This document shows, in pieces, positions 1-8,133 of a stretch of 24,301 nt of DNA. Origin of the DNA: Acidobacteriota bacterium (GTDB lineage: Bacteria; Acidobacteriota; Terriglobia; UBA7540); the NCBI GenBank assembly GCA_021827255.1, contig JAKAWO010000008.1:1-24301 (forward strand). The letters are read 5' to 3'. The position numbers and the translations under genes were made by a program. Under the pieces are notes generated by a model, which saw nothing but the letters and a program-made list of their open reading frames with translations, had not been told where the DNA came from and did no database searches. How positions within the stretch are numbered: the stretch's first letter is position 1; every line of letters begins with the position of its first letter.

Positions 1-32
1 CATTCCTTGAGAGGGGCCGGGCCCTGCAATGA

Positions 33-311
33 GTGAACGTGGAGCGGGCCCCCGGGGTGCCTCAGATGACCCAGCAAAGGGAACCGTTCTTCCGACGTCG
101 TCGCCTTGACAGGCTGCTCATCGCGTCCGTGACAGCCCTCTGGGTCTGGAAGATTCTTGAAATCGCAGGGAGGGAGGCTCACCTGTTGCGCCGCAACCTG
201 GGATGGGGCTACGTGGTAGATTTGACGATTCCGGTAGCTGCAACCGCTGGCCTCGCCGTGTTCCTTGTCGCTCGGTGGATCGTGCGTCGGCCAGGGAAAG
301 GCGGGGACTAG
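33..311 (+). CDS. small two-helix membrane protein, unknown function
   Basis: This 92-residue frame has a basic N-terminal stretch (RRRRLDR around residue 21), then two hydrophobic segments at about residues 28-46 and 60-84, and a basic tail. That is the profile of a small inner-membrane protein with two helices. I do not recognise a family. The chosen start is a GTG at 33; an in-frame ATG at 66 gives an 81-residue version that keeps both helices, and neither start has a convincing ribosome binding site. The gene stops 9 bases before the duplicated helix-turn-helix fragment that begins at 321, so its downstream neighbourhood has been rearranged. Coding status is inferred mainly from the coherent hydrophobic pattern. 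Confidence 0.5.
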   Translation: MNVERAPGVPQMTQQREPFFRRRRLDRLLIASVTALWVWKILEIAGREAHLLRRNLGWGYVVDLTIPVAATAGLAVFLVARWIVRRPGKGGD

Positions 312-320
312 CCCGGATTT

Positions 321-454
321 TCACGCCGCGCCAGGCTCAAATCTTGGCCTGGATCGCCAAGGGCAAAACCAACCTCGACATCTCTCGGATTCTCGGCCTG
401 CGGGTCCGCACGGTTGAGAAGCAAATGGAACACGCTCTGGAAAAGCTCGGCGTC
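321..454 (+). pseudogene. LuxR-type helix-turn-helix gene fragment
   Basis: Read in one frame, this stretch encodes the core of a LuxR/GerE-type DNA-binding domain (TPRQAQILAWIAKGKTN, then DISRILGLRVRTVEKQ). It is nearly identical to residues 51-96 of the protein at 1864-2331. There is no matching N-terminal region upstream, where the frame runs into the tail of the small membrane protein gene. Downstream of base 454 the frame continues only into unrelated sequence. A full regulator of this family needs the rest of the domain and usually a longer N-terminal part, so this is a broken copy. The open frame that happens to cover it (203-616) is not a credible gene. Confidence 0.75.
321..454 (+). 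repeat. 134-bp direct repeat, copy 1
   Basis: Bases 321-454 match 2015-2148 with two mismatches (C338/G2032 and G445/A2139) and no gap; similarity stops sharply on both sides. The 10-mer TCACGCCGCG that opens this copy (321-330) occurs again at 453-462, straddling its right edge, but is not repeated at the right edge of copy 2. Confidence 0.95.
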
Positions 455-628
455 ACGCCGCGATGTCCTATCTATATTGTGAGCGACAGCGTACCTTGCC
501 ACCCGGGGTTTTTCTGCCTGACCTTGGCTTACCGAACGTCGAAGAGCTCGTCCTTCTCATGTCTGCCACCGGCCGTATGTGTTCCTACTTCCACGCTCCC
601 CGGCCCTTGCAATTAGGGAGGCGGAACC
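455..628. other. intergenic stretch before the Clp-N gene
   Basis: With the broken LuxR fragment, this makes 312-628 free of any intact gene. A weak promoter-like TATATT lies near 472-477 without a good -35 box. The only clear element is the ribosome binding site AGGGAGG at 615-621. I see no RNA gene or terminator here. Confidence 0.4.
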
Positions 629-1663
629 ATGCTTGATGAGGGGTACTCCGCCCGCGCCGTTCGAACCCTAATGCTGGCGCGCCTCGCCGCCGGCTGCCGT
701 GGCGCGACCGCCGTGGGGACCGAAGACCTCCTCGTCGCCCTCGTAGCGGAAGATCAAGGAGGGCCACGAGGGGCGCAGGTGAAACTGTTCGGGACGTACT
801 CGGCTGACCTCCGCGACCCCTACCCGCACAAGCCCTTTTTGCGCCCCCGCTTGGCAGACCACCTGCTCGGCCGGTTGAGGGGCTCTCGTCCCCGGTCTCG
901 ACCTGTCCCTGCGCCGCGTGAGATTCCTCTGTCCAGGGGACTGCGTCGCGTGCTCGTGAGCGCCGCCGCGCGGAAGGATGATCTGCGTCGTCGCGAGCTC
1001 CAGCCTCTGCACCTCTTCTGGGCGCTCCTGAGTCGTGAAGGCGGGCGCTGCGCCAAGATCCTAACCTCCGCAGGAATCAGCCGCGAGAGCGTAGCTCTTG
1101 CGGAGCGTGAACAGCCGGCGCTCGCGGCGCCGCAGGGCGGCAAAGGCGCCGCCGGGGTTGCTATGAGCCCGTCACCCTGGTCGCGACGCGCGCGACAGGT
1201 TCTTTTCCTAGCGCGACTAAAGGCGCAACGCCGCGGGGTCGCTGCGGTGGAGGTCGAGGACCTGCTCCTCTCCATCTTGATCGAAGACCAGGGCGGTCTT
1301 CGCGGGGCAGCCTCGAGTGTGCCTGGCGTCAACCTCGACGCCGCCCTCGTGGACCAGCCCCACGTCCCGTTGCTGGGTCACAACTTGGCTGCCGATCTGG
1401 TCGCGCGGCTTGAGGCGCTCTGCGCCCGGTCGGAGGGCGGCCTGTCGCGGTCCGCGTTGCCGATGTCCGCTCCGGTCAAAAGGTGCCTCAGAGACGCCGA
1501 GCTCCTGAGGAGCGCGCTGGGGCAGGCCGAGGTCGAGCCGGCGCATTTGCTGGCGGCACTGGTGGAGCAAGGGTCGAGCACGGGCGCCCGGATGCTCCGT
1601 GACGCCGGCATCACGCGGGAAAGGGTCCTGCATCTGTTCCGTCGCCGCCCACAGGACGAATAA
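629..1663 (+). CDS. tandem Clp N-terminal (Clp_N) domain protein without ATPase
   Basis: The 344-residue product contains two copies of the Clp repeat (N) domain, the alpha-helical substrate- and adaptor-binding module of ClpA/ClpB/ClpC. Each copy is built of two half-repeats. Half-repeats start near residues 5, 98, 181 and 275; marks include EDLLVALVAEDQGG near 34-47 and EDLLLSILIEDQGG near 210-223, and the paired segments AKILTSAGISRESV and ARMLRDAGITRERV. There is no Walker motif, so it cannot unfold proteins by itself. The ATG at 629 has a strong site, AGGGAGG, 7 bases upstream. It sits between the two copies of a LuxR-type fragment. A role as adaptor, decoy or regulator of a Clp machine encoded elsewhere is inference; single-unit stand-alone Clp_N proteins are known in many bacteria. 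Confidence 0.85.
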   Translation: MLDEGYSARAVRTLMLARLAAGCRGATAVGTEDLLVALVAEDQGGPRGAQVKLFGTYSADLRDPYPHKPFLRPRLADHLLGRLRGSRPRSRPVPAPREIPLSRGLRRVLVSAAARKDDLRRRELQPLHLFWALLSREGGRCAKILTSAGISRESVALAEREQPALAAPQGGKGAAGVAMSPSPWSRRARQVLFLARLKAQRRGVAAVEVEDLLLSILIEDQGGLRGAASSVPGVNLDAALVDQPHVPLLGHNLAADLVARLEALCARSEGGLSRSALPMSAPVKRCLRDAELLRSALGQAEVEPAHLLAALVEQGSSTGARMLRDAGITRERVLHLFRRRPQDE

Positions 1664-1863
1664 CCCGCTGCTGGCTACGACCTAGACGATACCTCACGGG
1701 GCAATCCTTATAAGACTGTTTACTCAGGAAATCAAATAGAACTAACGCTCCTGAGGTCGCAGGCCACGCAATAACAGTCCTTGGCGCGCGCAGCGGCTGG
1801 GCGTTCACGGCCGTCTCGCCCGTAAAGGAGCCCAACGGCGCCGGGACGGGGGCGTGCGCAGGA
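1664..1863. other. gap between Clp-N gene and second LuxR-type frame
   Basis: Bases 1690-1760 are clearly AT-richer than the surroundings. The reading frame of the downstream LuxR-type gene stays open back to a TAA at 1711-1713, but this extension has no ATG, GTG or TTG start that I can see. It may be the decayed 5' part of that gene. No terminator is visible after the Clp-N stop codon. Confidence 0.4.
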
Positions 1864-2331
1864 GTGCTGCCGCTGCTCGGCGCGCTGCCCACCCTCTCGC
1901 GCGCCGAAGCCACCCGCCTCATCGTGCGGCGGGTTCCAGGCTTGAATCAAACCTTGCTGCTCCTGGACGACGAATCGAGCCACCTTCACGCCACGCATCT
2001 CGAGCGCCCCGGCCTCACGCCGCGCCAGGCTGAAATCTTGGCCTGGATCGCCAAGGGCAAAACCAACCTCGACATCTCTCGGATTCTCGGCCTGCGGGTC
2101 CGCACGGTTGAGAAGCAAATGGAACACGCTCTGGAAAAACTCGGCGTCGAGACGCGCGCCGCCGCCGTTGCCCGCTTCGCGACGGCTCTGTTGCCAGGAG
2201 CCCACCGGCAATCCGCTCGCCTGCGGTCAGCAAACCGACAGATGCTCACCCGGCTGGTGGACAAGGGGGCCTGCGAACAACGGCAGGCCGCTCAGCCGCA
2301 GCGGCAACATCCTGAGCTGATTAGGCAATGA
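1864..2331 (+). CDS. LuxR/GerE-type helix-turn-helix transcriptional regulator, probably 5'-truncated
   Basis: The C-terminal half (about residues 51-105) is a LuxR/GerE-type winged helix-turn-helix: LTPRQAEILAWIAKGKTN, then ISRILGLRVRTVEKQMEHAL and EKLGVETRAAAVAR. The N-terminal 50 residues show no receiver or PAS domain. Proteins with this kind of LTPR(E/Q)AE...GKTN signature are usually considerably longer, so this one may be shortened. The GTG at 1864 is the first possible start in a frame open from 1714; the GGAG beside it overlaps the start codon and is too close to serve as a ribosome binding site. The tail after residue 110 is low-complexity and may be out-of-family sequence. Bases 2015-2148 duplicate 321-454. 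DNA binding is well supported; whether the gene is still functional is not. Confidence 0.65.
   Translation: MLPLLGALPTLSRAEATRLIVRRVPGLNQTLLLLDDESSHLHATHLERPGLTPRQAEILAWIAKGKTNLDISRILGLRVRTVEKQMEHALEKLGVETRAAAVARFATALLPGAHRQSARLRSANRQMLTRLVDKGACEQRQAAQPQRQHPELIRQ
2015..2148 (+). repeat. 134-bp direct repeat, copy 2
   Basis: This is the copy that lies in a natural context, inside the helix-turn-helix region of the gene at 1864-2331. It matches 321-454 at 132 of 134 positions. The two copies are 1,694 bp apart in direct orientation and enclose the whole Clp-N gene. Confidence 0.95.
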
Positions 2332-2362
2332 GAGAGGGGCCCGAACCAGCGAGGGACAGAAT

Positions 2363-2641
2363 TTACTTTTTTCGGGCGGGGACGTAACCCGGCGGCAGCG
2401 CGGCGCCTTCGCCGAAGAAGAACTGCTCCATCTGGCTGGCGATCAAATCCTGGGCCTCTTTGGTAGAGGGATTCAGGCGATATTCGTTAATGATCATTTT
2501 GAGGTGCTCGATCCAAAGCTTCCAAGCCTCCTGCGAAACGTTCTGATAAATGCGGTCACCGAGCTCACCCGGCCAGGGAGGCTCGTCGAGGCCGGGAAGC
2601 TCCCGGCCGAATTTCACGCATTTCACCCTGTGTGCATCCAC
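2363..2641 (-). CDS. yggX: Fe(2+)-trafficking protein YggX
   Basis: The 92-residue product matches the YggX family along its whole length: VKCVKFGRELPGLDEPPWPG near the N-terminus with the conserved cysteine, then GDRIYQNVSQEAWKLWIEHL, INEYRLNP and MEQFFFGEG, ending in PPGYVPARKK. YggX is a small cytoplasmic protein linked to iron trafficking and protection of Fe-S clusters from oxidative damage. The start is a GTG at 2641, chosen because GGAGG lies 6 bases upstream (2648-2652 on the complement). The out-of-frame ATG at 2645 would not encode the family sequence. A TATAAT box at 2727-2732 lies about 85 bases upstream, so the gene probably has its own promoter. Confidence 0.95.
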   Translation of the reverse strand: MDAHRVKCVKFGRELPGLDEPPWPGELGDRIYQNVSQEAWKLWIEHLKMIINEYRLNPSTKEAQDLIASQMEQFFFGEGAALPPGYVPARKK

Positions 2642-2726
2642 TCATAACCTCCGTTGGTCCCATCCTGCGGACGTTCGCGTTCGGCGGCAGAGCAAGTCCA
2701 TCCGTTGCGCTGCCCCGACCACGGCC

Positions 2727-2732
2727 ATTATA
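2727..2732 (-). promoter_or_regulatory. -10 box upstream of yggX
   Basis: The minus strand reads TATAAT here, about 86 bases upstream of the yggX start. No good -35 hexamer is found at 16-18 bases, so it is a -10-only prediction. Confidence 0.4.
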
Positions 2733-2849
2733 CAGTAAAACTCGGCGCCCCATACGCGCCCGATCGTTCTCCTCCCCCGTCGCCAAGCTATCGCGCCGGT
2801 CACGCCCAGTCATTTCGATCGAGTGAGCCGCACGATGCTTCTTCGTTGT

Positions 2850-3344
2850 TTAAGGTTTCCGTTTGCACTTCTCTTCCAGAGTTCGTCGCAGAACATTGAG
2901 CATCGCCCGATCTTTGTCGCGCCCTGCCTCTTCTTTGGTCTTAATCACCTCAGCGAGGCTGAGCACCCGAACCTTGACGTCACCGACCGGCACTTCGATG
3001 GTGTGAGGGAGAAGGTCACCGTAGCCGCGACGCGAGCCGATGACGCTCAGCAGGTCGAGCGGCCCTGCGCGGGTCATGAGGAGTTGATGCCCTTCGGATT
3101 CGAGGTGGGAACGGGCGGGTTTAAGACCCTCCGCCCCCGGCGTGCGATAACGCGCACCGAGAGCCTCCAACGCCTTCATCATGCGGTCAAGGTTTTCCGG
3201 ACTGCGGGAGTGGACCAAATCGAGGTCGAGGGTGGAAATCGCGGCACCCTGCGCCACTGCGGCGACGCCTCCAACGAGGATGAACTCGGCGCCATGCTTT
3301 GCGAGGGTTCGCAGGATCTCAATAAAATCAGGTTTCGGCAACAT
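2850..3344 (-). CDS. nucleotidyltransferase-fold protein (MNT/AbiEii-like)
   Basis: The 164-residue protein has the hallmarks of a minimal nucleotidyltransferase: FILVGGVAAVAQG at about residues 21-33 followed by STLDLDLV at 37-44, giving the GG...DxD catalytic pattern. Later acidic segments include GPLDLLSVIG near 94-103 and VLSLAEVIKTKEEAGRDKD near 127-145, with the KxKxxxGRxKD ending common in AbiEii-type and related proteins. Such proteins often act in toxin-antitoxin or phage-defence pairs, transferring nucleotides to RNA or protein partners. The ATG at 3344 lies inside the end of the upstream small gene (17 bases shared), so translation is probably coupled. The substrate cannot be told from sequence. 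The fold is well supported; a toxin-antitoxin role is inference. Confidence 0.8.
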   Translation of the reverse strand: MLPKPDFIEILRTLAKHGAEFILVGGVAAVAQGAAISTLDLDLVHSRSPENLDRMMKALEALGARYRTPGAEGLKPARSHLESEGHQLLMTRAGPLDLLSVIGSRRGYGDLLPHTIEVPVGDVKVRVLSLAEVIKTKEEAGRDKDRAMLNVLRRTLEEKCKRKP

Positions 3345-3522
3345 CTCCTCGCAGCCTCATCATGCTCCACAGATGCTCTTGAAGAGCTTCCAGGCGTTCC
3401 GTCGGCGTGAGGGAGAGCATCCACCAAATCAGAGTCAAATCTACTCCGTCTTCGGTATAAGGGCTATCCGACTCCCGGGTTTCGATATTGCTTGACCCGC
3501 TCAAGCGTTGCTTTTCATCCAT
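3328..3522 (-). CDS. small partner protein of the nucleotidyltransferase
   Basis: The 64-residue frame ends 17 bases inside the nucleotidyltransferase gene on the same strand. Its core, VDLTLIWWMLSLTPTERLEA, resembles short proteins I recall being encoded directly upstream of nucleotidyltransferase-fold genes in Acidobacteriota and other soil bacteria. The segment after it (LQEHLWSMMRLRG) looks helical. It carries no HEPN motif, so this is not a classical MNT/HEPN pair. The ATG at 3522 gives an N-terminus with no clear homologous pattern, and a GTG at the VDLTL segment is an alternative start; no good ribosome binding site settles it. The comM stop codon is 28 bases upstream, so the pair could be transcribed with comM. 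Confidence 0.65.
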   Translation of the reverse strand: MDEKQRLSGSSNIETRESDSPYTEDGVDLTLIWWMLSLTPTERLEALQEHLWSMMRLRGDVAET

Positions 3523-3550
3523 GGCCAGTGAGCAAGCTCCCCCCAGTGGA

Positions 3551-5083
<1,533 letters not shown>

Positions 5084-5162
5084 GCCAGCGGTTTCCGCAG
5101 GGCTTCGCTAGGGGCGCTGTGTCACTCCTTGGGCTGTGGGCGTCCTCTCTCCTGACGCGCGA

Positions 5163-5168
5163 ATTATA
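5163..5168 (-). promoter_or_regulatory. -10 box upstream of comM
   Basis: TATAAT on the minus strand, about 80 bases upstream of the comM start and between comM and the DUF4015 gene. A matching -35 hexamer is not evident. Confidence 0.4.
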
Positions 5169-5242
5169 ACAGAAGCGCCTGAAAGGTGGTGGGGGCTGCA
5201 GATTCGTCCAGAAAAGCGCGGGTGATGAATGATTCAGCGCGT

Positions 5243-6751
5243 TCAGTAGGTAGCCTCGCCTGGGTTGCAGGCGCCACCGCTTGCGGCGCTGCGGAGCTTG
5301 CCAGCGGGGGCGGCCGGCCGTTTAGGAAGCTCGTCGCCGCGGAAGTATTTGTTCCCGGCGGCCCGCATGATGGCCATGGCGGTAAGGGCTTGGGTGTAAT
5401 TGTTGCCGGCGTTCCAGAGCAAAAAGCCGATGCCGCCCTCCTGCCGTGCCACGCTCACTTCTTCCGTGACGTACTGAGGAGAATAATCCGGCGTGCGCCA
5501 GGCAAAGGCTTGCAGCCACGGGCGCAGAACCACGCCGCTCGCGGCGGTCACCTGGCGAAAGCGCTTCATGGACTCGCCGATGAAGTGCTCCGGGGTGTCG
5601 CCGGGAACCGCGATGCCGTCGAAGCCAAAGAAGTGCGAAGGATAAATCATCGGAGAGAGCACGTCCCAATAACGCGCCATCTGCGGAATGTCCTGGCCCG
5701 TGTGGGCCAGGTCCACCTTCTGTTCCCACGCCGCCACGCCGAAGACGTCCAAGGAAACCAGCACGCCCATCGGGTGCAATCCCGCGTAGGCGCGTTTCAG
5801 GAAGGCGTTAATCACGTCGGAACGTTGCCAGTTGGGATGGGCGGCCTCGAAGCTGAACTCGGCGTCGTCCTCATCGCCCGAAGCAGGAAAGCGGACGTAA
5901 TCAAACTGAATCTCATCCACCCCGGAGCGGGCCACAGCCTTGGCGATCGCCAGGTTGTAATCCTGCACGGCGGGGAGCGAGGGATCCACCCAGACTACCT
6001 GTCCCTTATCGCGCCAAAGCTGCCCCGTCTGTCGTGAACGCGGATCGAGCTGAGGGTCGTGTTGCGCCAAATATGCGTCCTTAAACAGGGCGATCCGCGC
6101 GATGGCATGGATGCCGTGCGCATGGAGGAAATGAACGAATTTTGGCAAGTCGCGAATGGGGGGATTCTCGTCCTTGGGCGCGAGGGGATTACTAAAGGGC
6201 ATGGCCACCCGGCCCTCCACATCCTTGATATCAAACGCCACGGCGTTTCCACCGGCTTCCCGCCAGCGGCGAATCATGTCCAAGCCGCGCTCGCTTCCCG
6301 CCATCCAGGCGGTCAGGTAAATTCCACGCGCCTCAAAAGTTTTCGGTACGGGGATGGGATGCGCCACAATCGGGGTGCCGAGAACGCCGGGGACCAGGAC
6401 TTTCTCGCCGGGCCGGAAGTAGGTTTTTTGAGTCCAACCGTTTGTCCGTCGGATCGCGGACTCGAGCCCCGGAATGGTCATATAGGAAGTTCGGTCAAGA
6501 TACTCGCGGGCTATAGTCCCCAGGCCTTCGCCTCGCGTCACAACGTGGATTTCACAATCCGCGCAGGGGTGGACCGTAGCGGCGTGAATCGGCGCAGTGA
6601 CGACTCTGTGGGCCGGGCTTGTAGCGCGTGCGCCCGCCGACTTCGCGGTCGCGGCCCAGCACCTTTGGCTGATAAGCGGAGCGGCCACCCCGAGCGCGAG
6701 AACACCACAAGCGAGCAGGTGATTGAAACCACGAACGATCCTCAAGAACAT
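5243..6751 (-). CDS. exported DUF4015 putative glycoside hydrolase with LysM-like N-terminal domain
   Basis: The 502-residue product starts with a signal peptide (MFLRIVRG, hydrophobic core about 10-27, likely cleavage near CWAATA at 31-36). A LysM-like segment follows at about 67-122 (HVVTRGEGLGTIAREYL ... YFRPGEKVLVPG). Residues about 141-465 form the DUF4015 barrel, a TIM-barrel family related to glycoside hydrolases: ARGIYLTAWMAG at 141-152, VAFDIKDVEGRV at 171-182, DEIQFDYVRFP at 299-309, VSLDVFG at 342-348 and SPMIYPSHF at 376-384. The acidic residues in those motifs are the expected active-site positions. A cell-wall or exopolysaccharide substrate is inference. The ATG at 6751 has GAGGG close upstream. 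The mutM stop is 25 bases upstream, suggesting one transcript. Confidence 0.88.
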   Translation of the reverse strand: MFLRIVRGFNHLLACGVLALGVAAPLISQRCWAATAKSAGARATSPAHRVVTAPIHAATVHPCADCEIHVVTRGEGLGTIAREYLDRTSYMTIPGLESAIRRTNGWTQKTYFRPGEKVLVPGVLGTPIVAHPIPVPKTFEARGIYLTAWMAGSERGLDMIRRWREAGGNAVAFDIKDVEGRVAMPFSNPLAPKDENPPIRDLPKFVHFLHAHGIHAIARIALFKDAYLAQHDPQLDPRSRQTGQLWRDKGQVVWVDPSLPAVQDYNLAIAKAVARSGVDEIQFDYVRFPASGDEDDAEFSFEAAHPNWQRSDVINAFLKRAYAGLHPMGVLVSLDVFGVAAWEQKVDLAHTGQDIPQMARYWDVLSPMIYPSHFFGFDGIAVPGDTPEHFIGESMKRFRQVTAASGVVLRPWLQAFAWRTPDYSPQYVTEEVSVARQEGGIGFLLWNAGNNYTQALTAMAIMRAAGNKYFRGDELPKRPAAPAGKLRSAASGGACNPGEATY

Positions 6752-6776
6752 AGCCCTCTACCTTCCAAGCGCCTGC

Positions 6777-7682
6777 TTATGATAACCCGAATTGTGTATG
6801 GCGCGCCCCTTTTGACGCGCGATGTGACCCCGTGGGTAGGGCGGCATCCCGCGGGCGCCGCTGGCAGTGCGGGCAGAAATGGCTGCTCCGACCCGCCACG
6901 ACGATGCGCTGGATCGCGCTGTGACAACGCCGGCAAGGCTCGCCTGCGCGACCATAGGCCTCGAGCCGCTGCCGATAATTTCCCTCTCGACCTTCGATGT
7001 CAATGTAGTCGCGGAAACTCGTCCCCTGAAGGTCAACCGCCCGGCGCAAAACCTTTTTGAGCGATTGATAGAGCCGACGAAGCGTTCGGCGGGAAAGCCG
7101 GCCGGGCTGGGCGAGGGGATGAATCCGCGCCGCAAAGAGGGACTCGTCCGCATAAATATTCCCCAGGCCGGAGAAGCCTCGTTGATTGAGAAGCCAACCT
7201 TTCACCGCGCCGCGCCGGGCGCGCGCGGCTTGGAAAAACTCCGCCTCGGTCACTTGCTGCGCGTCGGGTCCAAGCCGCCCAAGAACCGCCTCCAGTTCCT
7301 CCAGCGTGCAGGAGCGCAGCCGGCCGAAGCGGCGAGCATCACGGAATCGGACTTCCTCTTCGCCCGTGTCGAGCGCCAGGCGAACGTGAGTGTGCGGCTC
7401 AAGCGGCTGCTCGCGCCGACGCACGGTGAGTTGGCCCGTCATGCCCAGGCGCACCATCAAGAAGTTCACCGGAGCACCATCTTGAGCTTCAAGCGCGAGC
7501 GCCAACACCTTCCCCTTGCGCTCAATGGAAGCGACCCTTCGCCCGCGAATCCCACCCACAAAGCCGGCAGGCGAACCCACGAGGATCCCCGGATGCAGGA
7601 CTTCAACTTCGCTGATTTGGCGTCCGAGAACGCGCTCCCGAAGCCCTCGAGAAACGGTTTCGACTTCTGGTAGTTCAGGCAT
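6777..7682 (-). CDS. mutM: formamidopyrimidine-DNA glycosylase (Fpg/MutM)
   Basis: The enzyme removes oxidised purines such as 8-oxoguanine and nicks the abasic site. The sequence shows MPELPEVET at the N-terminus, with the catalytic Pro2 and Glu3, a lysine in ERKGK (residues 55-58), the helix-two-turn-helix segment NQRGFSGLGNIYADE, and a C-terminal zinc finger with cysteines at about 250, 253, 270 and 273. The start must be the ATG at 7682, because Pro2 has to become the N-terminal residue; the longer frame to 7721 would block catalysis. The protein continues 26 residues past the zinc finger (basic, serine- and glycine-containing), whereas most family members end right there. It lies 59 bases after the Rieske gene and 25 bases before the DUF4015 gene. 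Confidence 0.95.
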   Translation of the reverse strand: MPELPEVETVSRGLRERVLGRQISEVEVLHPGILVGSPAGFVGGIRGRRVASIERKGKVLALALEAQDGAPVNFLMVRLGMTGQLTVRRREQPLEPHTHVRLALDTGEEEVRFRDARRFGRLRSCTLEELEAVLGRLGPDAQQVTEAEFFQAARARRGAVKGWLLNQRGFSGLGNIYADESLFAARIHPLAQPGRLSRRTLRRLYQSLKKVLRRAVDLQGTSFRDYIDIEGREGNYRQRLEAYGRAGEPCRRCHSAIQRIVVAGRSSHFCPHCQRRPRDAALPTGSHRASKGARHTQFGLS

Positions 7683-7741
7683 TCTGACGCTGGCGGGAGA
7701 AACAAGTTGAAGAAGGCCCAACGGATTTCTTTCTGCTTCCG

Positions 7742-8047
7742 TTAAACAGCCACTTTGACGTCATTACCTTCCACGTGCACAGGGTAGGTAGCTAATTTCA
7801 GCGATTTGTCATCCAGATTTTCTCCCGTCCGCACATTGTATTGCCACATATGCCAGGGACAAGTGACCACGTCGCCTTCCAGCATTCCTTCGCCGAGCGG
7901 TCCTCCTTGGTGCAAGCAGGTATTGTCGGTGGCATAAATCGTTCCGCCCACATTGTAGAGGGCGATGGTTTTGCCGTTCACCTCGACCGTCTGGGCGGTC
8001 CCCGCGGCGAACTCGGATAGGTTTGCGACCTTCACAAACTCAGCCAT
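7742..8047 (-). CDS. Rieske-type [2Fe-2S] ferredoxin
   Basis: The 101-residue protein is a single Rieske domain. The cluster ligands are visible as CLH at 44-46 and CPWH at 63-66, 16 residues apart, with the usual GGPLGEG loop after the first pair. It has no transmembrane segment or twin-arginine signal, so it is a soluble cytoplasmic electron carrier like the ferredoxin components of ring-hydroxylating dioxygenases or NirD-like subunits. No oxygenase or reductase partner is in the window, so its redox partner is unknown. The ATG at 8047 has AGGAGG 4 bases upstream, a strong site. It is 86 bases downstream of nuoB and probably cotranscribed with it. Confidence 0.93.
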   Translation of the reverse strand: MAEFVKVANLSEFAAGTAQTVEVNGKTIALYNVGGTIYATDNTCLHQGGPLGEGMLEGDVVTCPWHMWQYNVRTGENLDDKSLKLATYPVHVEGNDVKVAV

Positions 8048-8133
8048 GTACCCTCCTCAATTTCCACCCGTGGCGGCGCATCGGCTCGCTGACGCGCCAC
8101 TATGCTCATGACCTGTTTTCGCAAGGTAAAAGG

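Noticed and set aside
203..616. 137-residue open frame containing a helix-turn-helix
   Set aside because: Only the 321-454 part is protein-like, and it is a duplicate fragment; the flanks are translations of the membrane-protein gene in another frame and of intergenic DNA.
2339..2377. Inverted repeat GCCCGAA / TTCGGGC with a T-run, as a terminator after the LuxR-type gene
   Set aside because: The loop is 25 bases and the T-run precedes the right arm instead of following it, so it does not form a standard intrinsic terminator.
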